Shown: one piece after another, positions 24,624 to 38,800 of the stretch | How the letters are laid out: each line of letters opens with the position of its first letter | Numbering within the stretch: position 1 is the first letter of the stretch | Source of the DNA: Lepisosteus oculatus | Lineage: Eukaryota; Chordata; Actinopteri; Semionotiformes; Lepisosteidae | NCBI RefSeq assembly: GCF_040954835.1 | Contig: NC_090698.1 | Location: 22,875,501 to 22,939,500, forward strand | Length of the DNA stretch: 64,000 bases | Direction of reading: 5' to 3' | Translations under genes and position numbers: made by a program | The notes under the pieces: generated by a model | What the model was told of the DNA's origin: nothing | What the model saw: the letters and a program-made list of their open reading frames with translations, nothing else | The model's database searches: none

Positions 24624-26283
24624 ATACATAAAAATGTCTGTGAACAAAAGCAAAACAAAATCGAATCTATGTCAAAATCTATGTTGTTAAACCCGTGTGT
24701 GAGAAAAGAACGCAGAACCTTATACTGTACATAAACGTTTAGAACGTTTAGTCATCTGGTGTTAAACATACAGTACAGCATTATCACAAAATAATATATC
24801 CTGTCGTGTGGTGTTTCACTGTTGGAATTCATTCTACAATTGTACAAAACACTCTCACATTCCTCCCGTCTCCCAGGACTTTGGGCTACTACAGTACCTT
24901 GCTGGTTGAGTGCAAGTTAAATCCTACAGGCCCAATTTCACTCTTTTCAGACTTGGCTATGGCATTAGGCATCTTCATCTGATGCTCCCCAAGTACCAAC
25001 AAACACCAGCCAGGTGCCAATGTGGCTAAAAGCACCTGCATTAGTTGGGATACTTTCATTCTTTCGTGCCACAGCAGTTTCAGTGTTTTGTCAGCTTTAC
25101 ATTTGTCAAATGCACACAGAGCATTCCTAGAGCAAAGTCTATTTAGTATAGTTTTATTGTATTGCATTAAGTCAGGGGCCACAGTGTCAAAGTGAAGGTT
25201 TTGTTTGTATGCAGCCAAACAGCTGTATCATGATGTCTTAAAGTATTCCAATTGCCCAATTGTTGAATTACAGATATATACATTTTTGGTGAATAGTAGT
25301 CAAAACTAGTGCTCAAATTGTGGGGGAAAGAATTTAGTAGTTTTTATGACATTTAAAGAAAAAACACAAACTAAAGTGTTAATGGCAAAAGTATTCACCC
25401 AAATGATGTGACAAACTCAAATTAGTTCAGATACACAAAATTACTTTGACAAGTCACAATTAGTTGATTGGCCTCAGTCTACATGCAATAACAGTGGTTC
25501 ACATGATAACAGAAGAAATTAATCTGTACCTCTATTCCTATGCATAACAATGCATACATATTTAATCTAACAAAAAACATTAATTTTACTGAAGTGTGAG
25601 AAATCTTATGACACATGACATGCAAACATATGTTCACATTATCACTTCTAAAATAATACACAACACAAAAATGCAAGAATAATCCTTTACTTTTATTTTC
25701 CTGGGATGTGAACTGTTAAATCTGATATGTTAATGATGAAGCAAATCCTCGTTTGAGGGAAGGAAAAAAAATTTTTTCTTTAACCTTACTCCTAACTATT
25801 AAAAGGTCCCTTATATCCATCCAGATCCCAATAAATTATGTCTCCAGATACAAAAAACACTGTAAATACCCGTTAACCTGTACTGTACAGCATCTATTTT
25901 GCAGAAAATAAAAAATTACATTAAATTCATTGACATGGAATAAGTCACTGAATTTTACCAAACATTTCTTAAGATGTAATTTTAGAAAACCTTTTTGTAC
26001 ACTACCACTCAGATTTCCAGTGTATTCCCAATGACAGTGCATTGAAAGGTAAAATAGTTACGGCATTTAACTTCACGAGAAAGATGAAAGCTACAAGCAC
26101 TGGTAATCCCAGTTAATTACTGAAACTCTGCCCTTGTGGCCAGACAGAGACCCCACATTTTAACACAAAATCAGTCAAGAGGATTAGATCATCACTTCAC
26201 AACTCTGATTCTGTCCTTCCAGCTGGAGTCTTGGTTGCATAACGGAACCCTGGACTGAATTAACATGTTTGATTTTAATCAGT
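24624..26283. other. Spacer between the small-gene promoter and the tars1 3' end
   Basis: Holds an unassigned 109-codon minus-strand frame (24889-25218) with fairly even composition but no recognisable domain or splice context. Otherwise AT-rich. Confidence 0.55.
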
Positions 26284-26289
26284 TTTATT
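26284..26289 (-). terminator. tars1: Candidate poly(A) signal of tars1
   Basis: AATAAA on the minus strand about 390 nt past the stop codon, with a variant ATTAAA 5 bp further on (26274-26279). Spacing suits a short 3' UTR. Later AATAAA copies (for example 25692-25697) could be used instead. Confidence 0.5.
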
Positions 26290-26679
26290 TTCTGCTCCTG
26301 AAGATTCTGACTTAATGTTCCTTATAAATATTTAAAATCCCACATTTGATGGACATGAAACAATTCAAAAGTGTCTAATCAGTAAATCAAGTATGGATTT
26401 AAATTAAATAATCAAGAATTCATCTGGAGTATATTTGAAAATTGAAAGCCATGGATAAGAAAAAGAATTGAGTGTTGACAGGACTCAGGACCAAAGTAAC
26501 CCTAATAAACCACCCTAACATTGGAAACCCAACACATTTTTAAAGGCTGCAAGGAAAAAGTAAAGGTTGTCTTGCACAATGTAAGTGATGCAAAAATGAT
26601 CCGTTGCAAAAACAAATTGGCTGCCTGCACATTTTCTTCCTATGCAACTGCATTGCAGCAAACGTTTAAGGCAGTTTGT

Positions 26680-26828
26680 TCAGAACTCCTCTTCTGCGTT
26701 TCTGGTGCGGATAGCCTTGAGGTGCTGCAGGCGCTCGACACACTCCTGCAGGCCACGCTCCCCATGAACTTTGTTGTCTCTGGTGCGCACATTCACAGTG
26801 TCGCTGCTCTTCTCCTTCTCACCCACAA
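26680..26828 (-). CDS. tars1: tars1 coding exon 19 (stop codon)
   Basis: Residues 677-725 and TGA (26682-26680). [20 protein letters not shown], then [20 protein letters not shown] and the acidic end NAEEEF, the usual carboxyl end of animal ThrRS. Confidence 0.98.
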
Positions 26829-29800
26829 CTGACAAAGAAAAACACAACATCTCGCCAAAATCCTTGCGTGTTTGATGCGTCAGATCCTATTCACAATGTA
26901 CAATTACACTGTGTGTCAATGAAGCCACAAAAATACTTGATCATATTTTAGAAGGCTCATTGTACTCAATGTCTTTAATTGTATTTATTATACACTTCAT
27001 TTATACAGTGCAAGGCCACATGCCTTATTCATGTTATCCATGAAAATCTTTTTTAAGGTAAAGCAAATATTGTCTGCTACAAAAGTCAGTCATACAAGCT
27101 GTATGCATCACACTTATCTGCGTTTTCTACTGTACGTCATGTCAACACGTCATTTTAATAAAATGAATGAAATTACTCAGTTTTCCTGATACCTACGTTT
27201 TTCAAAAAACTAAATGTAAATGTGCTGTTTGACAGTATCACTGAGGTCAAGCAGCCCCGGTGCACTCACCCAGGATGAAGTTGTACTGTGCCAACTGTGC
27301 ATTTCTGATCTTTTTATTAAGAGTACAGCTTGGATCCAAGTCCACATCACACATCAAACCACCACTATAGAATTGGTGCCGCACCTAAATTTTGAGGAGA
27401 AAAACAAATAGGCGTTTATGAGTAAAAAAACAATGTTTTTAACGCTACTTAATAACTGGCATTAAAGTCTACTAATTAATGTTAAAGTGAGTAATCAATC
27501 ATGACGTAGCCCAGTTGCAGCCCTATTACAGTCGTTTCTCTTTAGGAAATATCATCAATACTGATGTCTGGACCTTTATTACTGAAGCAAAATTTAATTT
27601 AGGATGGACATCAAAAGACTGCACCTTAAAGCCATAATCGAACTCTATTGACAAATGTGAGGAAAAAAAGTTAGGTTGGAATATCCCTGTATAAAATTCC
27701 CTTTAGTTTGTTCAGACTACATCTATCCTAAACTGCTGAAATCATTTGAAGGCACAGACTGCAAAACTGAGAAAGAGAAGCTAATTTTTCTTGTGTTTCC
27801 TGTTCACACAGTTACACACTGCACAAAATGTTGATCTATAAAATAATGGCTACACAAGCTCATGGTCATATTTAAAAAACAGGCAAATAAGGCATCTGAT
27901 GCCAGATATTCATTTGAACTTTATTTAAATGTTAATTTGAAAATTAACCAGAGTACGAGGACTATTGCTTAGATTCTACCTTTTGCGCATACTCTTCACA
28001 AGTGGGTCCAACTGGTACAACCATCACCTGACGTGGAGACAGCCAGAGTGGCCTGTTCATGGAGAACATAGTTCATCATTTCAACAGATAGTACAAATAA
28101 CAGCTGACAGCTGGCAAAACCAGCACTGAAATTTACATACTGTAGACGCAAACATCTGATTGTATTGTATGAAATAGTGGGACAGAATAAGATGTCTGAA
28201 TCTGGAGTAATATCAAGGTTAATTTTCAAATGCGACTTGTCTACGAAGCTGCAAAGCATGGATATAAGTAAAAAATGAGTTTAGCCTGTGATGCGGATGC
28301 ATTGTTTCTCATTTCCCATTTAAGGAGACTTCAAACAGGTCAACTTAAAGAAAACATCAAAAATAGGTGAAGAATAATTTAGGGGATCTTTAATCAGACG
28401 AATTAAATTTGAGTTGGTCTGGTATTTAAGCTTCAGATATGTAAGTTGTCAAATAGGAAATGTGAAGTGCTGGCATAGACTTTTATACATTTGATACAGT
28501 AAAAACATTTCTTTTTACCATTTTCCACCATAATTTTCAGTCAGAATAGCAATCATTCTTTCGACAGAGCCCAGGATAGCACGATGAATGATAACTGGTC
28601 TTTTCTTGTCATCACCATCATGGCTACATGAAAAATAAAAGAATATCTTAATTGCTGAGCTGCAAGTGGAAATTAAAAAGTATTTATCTAGTTCACATAG
28701 GTAGCTGTGTCAGCATGCAAAAGCTACAAAGGAACAGGTTAGGGTTTATTCCATGCTGAAAGAGACAACATTTTGGCTGTGGAGCCTTCTTCAGGTGTGA
28801 AAAATCCATTCCTGTACTGTTTTTTTTCCTGTTGTTTATTTAGCCATTTATCAGTTCTAGATTCTACCCTCAAACCCAATATTACTTGAAGAAAGCTCCA
28901 TAGACCAAACTTTATCTATCTTTTCATTTTCTTTCTGCACGAAACAAACCGTAACCTGTGGCTTTGCAGCCTATTTATCTAGTTACAGCTCTTTACATTA
29001 ACTTGCTTTTCAATAACCCAAGACATTCAGTTAAAGTTCAAGTACAAGCAAGAGAGTACTGAGAAAGCACCCCAATAAAGTCATTCAATTAACTTGTATA
29101 ATACTGGACAAAGCAGAACAGTTATAATTTCTCACCGTGAAAAAATATGTCAAGACTAATATGTATGTTTATTATTATAAACCTGCTTAATGCTATTAAG
29201 AAAAATAAAACTACTTACCTCCTAAAAACGCTGTTGCAATGTGTAATTAAAGACTTAAATGTAAATAAAGACTTAAATGTAAATGCATTTTACATACATA
29301 TACATTTACATTACATACATATACAAGTAATTAGTACATGGTACATCTGTTTCATTAGAGTGTTCCATACCTCACATAGGTGAGATTAAACCTAATTGGA
29401 AGCTGAAAGTCCAGCTGGATTGTTGCACACTGATGGTACCTTCCAATGGCATCCTTAATCTGAATATCAATCTGCAAAAAAACATGTTTGATTCAATATT
29501 ATTTTTTTTTTAACAAGATTGAATTAAAAATGTGAAGTCTTCCCAGGTGTAAACTATGTGGGTTTTCTTAGTAGCTCAACCAGGTACAGATTGACTCTTA
29601 CTTTCCAGATGTCATTGATGCTGGGTGGGATATTAGGCAGCTGTGACCAGGACTCGGATTTTAATAGCCCAGGGTATCCTCAGCCTGCTACACTACAGAG
29701 GACATTGTCCCTGATTAAATGCCTGTAATTTTGCCATGTGCTCCCCTTCTTACAGTACTAAATGATCTACTTGATTACTTAAACCTTCAGGAAAACATAC

Positions 29801-32800
29801 AAAACCAAATCTCCCCTAATAACTATTTTAAGTGTTAAAAATTAAAACTGTGAAAACAATTTGACAATCAAGTGATTTTTTTTGTTTTTGGTGAAAGATG
29901 CCTGCAGCAAAATGCCTACTTCACCTTTGGTCCATAAAATGCTCCATCACCAGGGTTAAGTACCCACTTCTCTCCAAATTCATTCAAGCTGTTCTCAAGT
30001 TGCTAAAATCAAAGAAGTAAAAGCACAACTGTAATTGCTTATACACCATTTTCTGTAACTGATTTATATAAAGAAGCATCTTTCTCTCTCTATATATATA
30101 TGCTCTCCATACTTTCTCTGCCTGATTCCACACTTCGGGTTCACCAAGGAACTTCTCCGGACGAGTGGAGAGATTCAGCTTGAATGTGAATCCAAACACA
30201 TCATAAACAGCTCGAAGGAAATTCAGGCAACCTTTGATCTCCTCTTCAATCTTGTAGATAGAATAAGAACAAAAAAAGAATAGAGATATTTTTAAACAAC
30301 TACAGGGACAGAGCTATCCAAAATCCATTCCTGTTCTGTTTATTTTTCTTCTGTTGTTTATTTATTCACTGATCAGTTCCAATTTCTACCCTAAACCATA
30401 ATATCCTTAGCAAATAAAAGATAAACACGACATTACAAAACCTATGGTATCAGGCCCTCCAAGGAGCTAATTTGCAGTACTTTTCAATAACTGGACTTCA
30501 ATAACTGGAAACCAGGACAGTCAAACTAAAAATGGTATGATATTTATTTTGGCATATTTGCTAATTTAATAAGGCCACATCTTCAAAGATAATAAAGTTT
30601 TCTACAGTTCCTGTAAAGTTAGGTCTTGGGTCGGCAAGATAACTGAGAGAAAAATGGACTGTTTTGTGGTCCAGGTTCCAAAATAGCAGATTAATCAAAA
30701 TGGATTTGAACATTTACAAAACAATCAAAAATGTAAAAAAAAACATTCCCCACAGACTGCAAAATGCCTGAAAGAATTGGTGGGTAGCCTTTTTCTTTAA
30801 GTACCTTTTCAAAGATTGAGAACTTGAAGTCCCATGTCAAACTTTTTTTTAGTGATTTACAACCTTTTGCTAATAACTCCTCTTCCTGTGACCCTTCTCT
30901 TGTTTTTAGGTGGTGGGAAAAAGAACAAAAAATGCACCATCCCTTTGTCATACAAAGCTTCCAGTAAGGATATGTTTTCATAGATGGCAAGCAACACAAT
31001 ATGATGATATATTAAGGCATCAGAAATGATATCTAGGAAATTAATGTAGGGTGTGGTGGTGAGCTTACTTTCTAGTACTTCTTCTTTACCTTAAAAACAA
31101 TTACAAAACCTTGCTCGGAAGTATTTAACCCAATAAACCGTAGCTTTGAAAGAGGCAGCTCAAGCAATAAGGCCCTGGTGTGTGCTGCAACCACACCTGG
31201 TCCATTGAGCAGAAGATGTGAGCGTCGTCCTGCTGAAAGCGCCGGACACGGGTGAGCCCAGTCAACGCCCCGGACAGCTCGTTACGGTGGAGCACGCCAA
31301 AGTCCGCCAGGCGCAGGGGGAGCTCTCTCCAAGAACGTGGACGGTGGTCAAACATCAGGCTGAGAAGAGGAAACATCTGGTTAACTACGGTTTAAAACAC
31401 AAGGTTACCACAGCTTTACACTGAAATGTAACAGAACTTCTCCAATAAAGACCCACCCAAAGGGTCTTTACATTAACAAAAAAGATCCAATTTCAGTTAT
31501 TTGGAGTAAAAAAAAGCTGTCACACAAAATTCAGTCTTTTTACACAGAAGACAAAGAAAGAGAATTTGCTTGTTGTTTTTACAAAGTAATGCTTTATGCT
31601 TTTAACCTTAACACTTCAGATTCTGTATCTTTTCTAATTTTTATCTAAAATCCAACTAAATCCAAAACACAGGACCACAAATTCTGTAGTATCAGTCCAG
31701 TTCACCAGCAAAGGCCCAGTGAAGAGTGTGTGAAAAGAACAGTAAAGGTCTAATCTAATTAATGTCAGATATCCATAACTAAGTAAGAGGGGTCTGGTCA
31801 TCAAGAAAATCAAGTAGTATTGGTGGACCAATGTTTGGCACTCTTCTCCCTGGACCAAAACTTAACTCCTTACATTTAAATAATGCATCTGGTGAAAGTA
31901 CTTCTACTGCATCTTCTGAGCATATCACATTTGACAAAATCTTGTATCTCTGCCTAACTAATTTACTAGAGTTCTTTAATTACTCAAAAGCCTGTTTCAT
32001 GGTCTATCACTATATTCTGGTAGACATCTAAGTTCTTTAACCTAATTCATCTACTTATTGGTTTATATGGAGAAAGTGTTGAATGATCCGAGTTCTTTAG
32101 ATGATGCCGATATAAAAAAAGCCTAGAGCCAACCTGCTGGTTTGCCTCCCCACAGTCTATATGCTTTTTAAATGCACTGAAATTTTACCCTGACAAAACG
32201 CTTCACTAAACCAAATCCTTCAGTAATGCTGAAACTAATCTGCTTTCAAAGTAATTTATTTTTATACTCATCCCTTATTTTTCTTATACAGTTTAAAAAT
32301 CATGGCTTTTTGACACTGGTATCCTGTTGATAGCACCAACACACTCTGCTTAATAACGGATATGGTTTAAACATTACACTGCATTGTTTGCAGTTGGGTT
32401 ACCAGTGGCCTGGACAGTTCATGGGCTTGAGGGCAAAGATCTCCTTCTCCACCTCAAAGGAGAACATGTTGTCGCTGTAATGGTCCCAGTGGCCGGAGGT
32501 TTGCCACAGTTTGCTGTTGTAAATATTTGGGGTCACCACCTCCTGGAAGCCTCTCTTTCGGTACTCGCTCTGCAATGAGAGAAAAGGGAGGGCAAAATTA
32601 AGAAATACTGTAAATTTAAGGAATTTGTTCTATTCAGCATTTCTCAAGGAATATCTTGTTTTGGTCCAATTTCCTCTTGACACGAACACAAAGCTTAACT
32701 TTCTTAAAGCCTGTTATTCCTATTAAAAAGATGTCCAACTGGACTAGTGAAATTCTAATAAACAAGCCTATCATGAAACAGGGTTCCGAACAGATAAGAA

Positions 32801-35800
32801 GAAAAACAGGACAGGAAAAATAACCATCACCACTTATAACATGCCTTATGTTTACAATACCATTTATTAAAATGCACAAGTCTAAAAGTACTGAGAATAT
32901 ACAATTAATGAATTCATTTGTTTTCAAATGCAAGGCAGTAGATAAATAACTTTTAGACCTTTACAATCTGTGATTTACCTTTTAATGTCAAATCCTTTTA
33001 TTTTTTGTATAATTTTCAATCATCAAATAAAACAAGAATAACATAAGCTCTCCCCTATACTCCCTCACCCTTAGAGATAAAACCCTCCAAATCCCTCCTG
33101 GACAGGCAGAGATTTGAGTCTTCCGTTAAGAACACCAAGCGAAAAAGGAATATCCTGACACAGAATAATGGTAAAAGAAGATAAAACCTGTGTTCAGAAC
33201 TTAACTAGACTTATGCCTTACTGGAACATTCTTAGTATTACTTTTGCATCACCTACTGTGAACTTGGGGCAGACAATCTTTCTCTTGGAGAAAATCTTCT
33301 GTTTTTTTATCCAGCTCTTTGTTAAATACCTGAACCCCAACCTGATCTGATAACAGGATTAATATGAACTCTGTAATCGGCTCTTAAACCTATATTGAAC
33401 GTTGCCTTTCTTACCCTTCTATTTAATCTATACATCCAGTTTAAGAAACCACTGTATTCCTAGGTTATTCCTAGAGTCGATCTCTGCAGTCACAGGACAC
33501 AAGTTAAAATGTCAATCCATCACAATGCAAACACATCAATTCACGCATACAGAGGGCAATTTATGGACATCAATTAAACCTTTGACCAGGACAGTACATC
33601 TCTGGACTATAGGAGGGAACTGGAGTGCCTAGAGGAAGCTCATGTGAACTTGGGAAAAACATACAAATTGTCCCAGAGTCAAATTTAAAAATAGGACCCA
33701 GGAGCTCTGAAGTGCTGACACTGCGCTGCAACATCATGCTACCTCTATTGTGTTACATATACACTTGAAAATCAACATAACTCTTAAGGAAACAATGCAA
33801 ATGTAAAAGTCCCGATCAAGCACTCTGATGTTTAATAAAGAGTTAAATTTAGAACTCAAAGTAAAGAGCTCAAATAAAACAAAAATCAAATGTGTGGACT
33901 TTCAGGACCAAGACTCGCAATCCTAGCTGTAGGCTGTAGTTTTGTATTATGAACTGGTCACTGTATTTTGTGGCATTTGTACTGTATCAATTTCTTTCCA
34001 AATTGTGTATTGCGCTATTGAAATTTCACACTTTCTGGGTTTACCTTGATTTGAAGGAGTTGTTGAATAAATAATGCTTGCAATGCGTGTAGCTAAAAAT
34101 TTTCTTTGAACTTTCAGATGTGAAATTACAGTTAAGAGCATTTTAAAAACATTTAAATCTAAATCAGTAACATATTTTGGGAAAGATACTTTTAAAAGCA
34201 ATCTTCTTCTTAAAATTAAGAATGTGAGGGAAAATTACTCTAATAAGTCCCAAGTTACAGTGGTCTTCATGGTGTGTGTACAGTTCCTATGTAAACTAAT
34301 ACATTCCATCCTAAAAGTAATTTCCCTTTTCTTCTTAGTAGCTTAATAAGTAACCCCTTACATACTGTAGGTAACTTCCCCATTCATAATACACAAACAA
34401 AAAGAAAACTATCTTACACACTCCAGTGGTTATTAAAAATAAAAGTTGTAAAACAGACTCTTCTTCCAAGGCATAGTAAAGCTTGCTAATCTTTTGTCTT
34501 CTCTCATGTGCAGCAGCAATGCAGCTTAATTGGTGAATGTATAGCCAAAGGGCACCAGACCTCATAAACTACTGTACTGTTAACCTGGGGAGCACCCAGA
34601 ATTCACTCCCCTCCCTCCAAGTAATTAATTGTGACCAACTGAAAACTGCTACTTACCCTGATAAATTCAATTAGAGTGTTATAGATATAGGCTCCTTTTG
34701 GCAAGAAGAAGCAGCTCCCAGGGCTTAGGTCATGGAAGAAAAAGAGCTCTTGTTCCTGTGAGAAGAACACATGGCCTCATTTATGAAGCTATTCCTATTA
34801 TAGAAAGCATAGCGCCTTTCAACAAGCAGTAGCAGATGGTATCATTAATGATGTCAAATTTATACAGGTTGATTAATCATTCTGCTTACATTATGGGCAT
34901 TGATCCTCCTGAATTTGTAACCATCCTCATGCACATTATGTCAAAAGATCAAGGAAGACCCGATCTGGTTTAGCATAGAAAATTATTAGAGCACCACAGA
35001 GTTCTTGCTCTAACTTTTTTCCAAAACCGATCACTTTTGTTTCTAGGATCTGCTGATAACATTAGTGCATACATACATTTAACTTAAAACTTTAAAGAAA
35101 AATAACTTGAGTGATGAAATTCATGTGACTTTCTAGAAGACTGATGCTGGCTAGCTTTAAAATTACAGGAATTCATGAATCACCATTAGTTCCCCCATTA
35201 AGAAGAATTTCAATTTTCCAAGTCAAGTGACACAAGTAAGATAAAGCTGTCTTTAGTCCTGATTTAGGCCTAGATTAAACTCCAAATCTTAACCTACAGT
35301 ACCAGTCATTTAAACTCTGTACTTTAAAACAGCTTTCCCTATGAAAAAAAGGATTCTGGTTGCTACCTACTAGAAAAAAGCTTTCAAGGAATGCTTAATC
35401 TGAACATTAATCTAATAAAATTCCTGTAGCAAGTAAATAAATCGAAGTTCAGTTAGTGCAGCTAGTGATTTAAGCAAGCTGTTTTAAATTTGCAGAAAAG
35501 CAGCCAATAAAAAGCTTCCAATTAACACTTGGGAAACTTATTTCCATCGGTTAAGAATATAGAAAGGTTACAAACAAGAATATGCCATTTGGCCTGTTTT
35601 GCCTATATGGTACTTAGTTGTTAATCGATCCAAGGACCTCATCCAGCCATTTCTTGAAAGAAGCCAGGAAAATTACTTCAACAACACAGCTAGGTTGCTT
35701 CTTTCTACAACCCTCTGGGTGATGTATCTGAATAATCCTTTATCTGAATAAACCCCTTGATTACTATACGATCTGCTTTTAACTTTATATCCGAGGATTT

Positions 35801-38800
35801 TGTTTGTGGTTCCCATGTGATTGGGCTCATGTTGACAATGTACAGCTTCTATTACCAGAGTGTCCTCTCACCTACCCTGCCCAATTTCCTGTGATCTCGA
35901 TTTTTAGCCTCCTCTTGAAACCTCTCCCATTCCTTCAGCATCTTGGGGTCTGGAAAGGAAATCCCATAAATCCTCTGCAGAGTTTCCATATCTGCTTTTC
36001 CTTCCCAGTATGTAGAGGAGTTCTGAAACAAGGTGGAAGAGAAATGAATCACATACCTCAATACATCTCCCCCCCCCTCCCGTCCACGAATGAAAAGCAT
36101 TTTAAGAAAAAAAACATTTTAAGGATTTTTCTGTGTTTAAAAGCGTTCTAGTCAGAGGGCTTAAAACAGGTGCAGAAGCATATCCTCAAGGTAACAAGCT
36201 TTTTATAATGCAAGAGCCATTATAACAACGGGTGTAACAAAGTTCGCTGTGGCTTGATCCCTGTGACTCCTCACTGTGGTTTGTGCACGAGCAATTTGTT
36301 TCTTTGCCTCCAGTGCTTTTCAGAGATCAATTAGATGGTTTAGGAGTTCAATTATGTAGAATTCACACTGGGAGAGAAGGTTCTTTTAGCTGCTGTATCC
36401 TGCTGGAATCAACATGGGAGTCTCATATTGACCTCTGCAGGCTTGAAGCACAAAGTACCTGACAGATTGGCTCCCACTGGCCCAGCATAACAGAATTCTT
36501 ACATTCCCACTTTGCAGACCTAAAAAGGGATGTGAGTGGGCTGATTTTTTTCATACTAAAGCACTGCATGATATCATTAAATCCTGAAATATAGAAATTG
36601 GGGGGAAAAAAAATACATGTCTGTGTCATTGGTTTTTGGCAATTTTTTCACAGGATACAAAAAGATTTCAGTGATCCATATTTGGTTGCTCAGAACAGGT
36701 GTTTCATTGTCCTGAAGCCTAAACCAATTCTAACCAAGTCCACTGAGAAAGGCAGGTCAGCCACTGTTAACAGGACACGGTCACTTCCCCACTGGTTCAA
36801 TTGTGAAATTTAGTTATACATCAAAGAGTATTCCCAAGATGTTGTAATACAAACAGGAACCTATGCTTCTGGCTGTTTGAGGCTGGTTGTTCCAGTGTCA
36901 GCACTGGTTTTCAACTTGTTGCAAGGCCCTTATAGGACTATGCCATATGCCTGCTGTCTGGCTGGCACTATTCTGCTTCATTTAGTTTCACAATAGCAAC
37001 AGGGCAAGTGGTTCATATAGCAGCTCATCAGGGACTGCTATATATGTATATAAGTGGTTTCCCCAGAAGTACTGGAGTGCAGCACAATGAATGGAAGCTG
37101 AGAACACAGATGTGGACGTGGAGAGAGCAAAGCTGCTTTCAATTCTAAATTTTAAAAAAATCAGAAGTAAAACTTACCTTGTGTATCTTCAAGGTTTTAA
37201 TTTTTCCAGTGTGTCTCACGTGAGGGCCCCTACAGAGGTCTATTAATGGCCCACACCTGGGAAAACAAAAGTATTTATTAATCAGAAAAAACCTGTTTAT
37301 GGGTTTTTACAAATGATTCTCTTTTTTATTCTCTAATTTATTACTTAAACTTTCAATCCATTACTCAACTTTTATTCAAATAGCAAATAAAGAATTTAAA
37401 TATTTGTGATCGGTATACAGTATTTTAATATATAATACATGTTTAGGGATGCATTTAACTGTGACTAAGTTTTATCTTAACATGCATGAAAAAAGTCTAG
37501 TAAAGCCTATTTTGTCTTTCAAGGACTGAATAAAAAATAAATATATTCCAGCACTCTGTAGCTAGATACTTATTCTACTCCCTTGTCTGACTCAACAGTG
37601 CTTAGGGCAAGAGGTAAAAGAGAAGTCTTTCTTCAATTTCAAACACAGACTTCACCAGCAATTTATCATGACTGCTTGTTAAACTGATACATCTAGTCAG
37701 CTTCATAATTCGGTGGCAAAAGGTCTTTATCCTCTTTGGTTTTAGATGGAGTTCCTGATTTAAGATATACAAATAAAATTAATAAATCTTGTTCAATTTG
37801 TAAAATTAAGGCACAAATTAAACATTTGGCCAACTGACCAATTCATCCAACAAATCAAATTTTGGACATATATGTCATTATTCATAAGCTTAAGAAGCAA
37901 ACTAGGTTTCTTTTTTCTATGGAGAAACAATCCTGAACATCTTTATGACTTGATTAAATACGAGAGAAATCCAGGTAAAACCTCACAGAAGGAAGCCAAA
38001 ATGAGTCTTCTTGTTCTTTTATCACCACAAACAGTGTGAATGCACATAGTCAGATGCAGAAACAAATAGCCTTACAAAGCATCAGTCATATAGTGTAGCC
38101 ATACTGTGGCGGACTTGGCTAAACATACTCCAGTGTCATGTGCATAAAATAAAAAAATGCAAAGAGGTTAAAATAAAAAGAAGCTGTTCTGCATCCCACC
38201 TGTACACAGTAGTAGTTGGAGTCTGTACCTTCTCATTTAAAATCCTGCGCTTAAACTCATTATACTGCAAAATAAAGTAAACAAAAACATGAGGTATGAA
38301 TGAAAAGGTTCCCTTCTTTGGCAAAGTCAGTGACAAGTGTAAGCAGGACACGCAAAACATCGAATTTACCTTAAACATTTCAAGCAGCGTTTCCTTCTTG
38401 ACCTCCAGCCTTTCAAATGGCTGCTTTTCCTTTATGATCTTCTTGCACAGGTTCTCCAGGCAGGGAAAGTCATTACTAGACACACCTCTGTAAAGAAGCA
38501 CTTCTTTAATAATGTGCTATGTAATCAAACAAACTGTTCTGCTACCCAGGTTCTGTACAACAAGTGGGTAGCATGACCTTGTACAAAATCCACATTGAGA
38601 GACTGCCATAAAGGATGAGTGTCTAATTTGGTACACAACAAATAAAAACCTTTGGATGATTTACAACAACACATCTTCCTCACTTAACACTACCTTGAAA
38701 AATTATATCCAGACAATGCTTCTCATGAAAGTCCATGACACACACAGTACATTTCCCACTTGGTTCAACTACTTATTTAGTAGAGTGTATAATAGTCCAA

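Noticed and set aside
1..26000. Search for ADAMTS12, the tail-to-tail neighbour of TARS1 in mammals
   Set aside because: No TSP1-like or PLAC-like Cys/Trp-rich exon was found on the plus strand; it may lie outside the window or the synteny may differ.
31125..31424. Plus-strand frame over tars1 exon 12
   Set aside because: Shadow of the exon in the antisense frame; the minus strand has clear motif 2 and splice sites.
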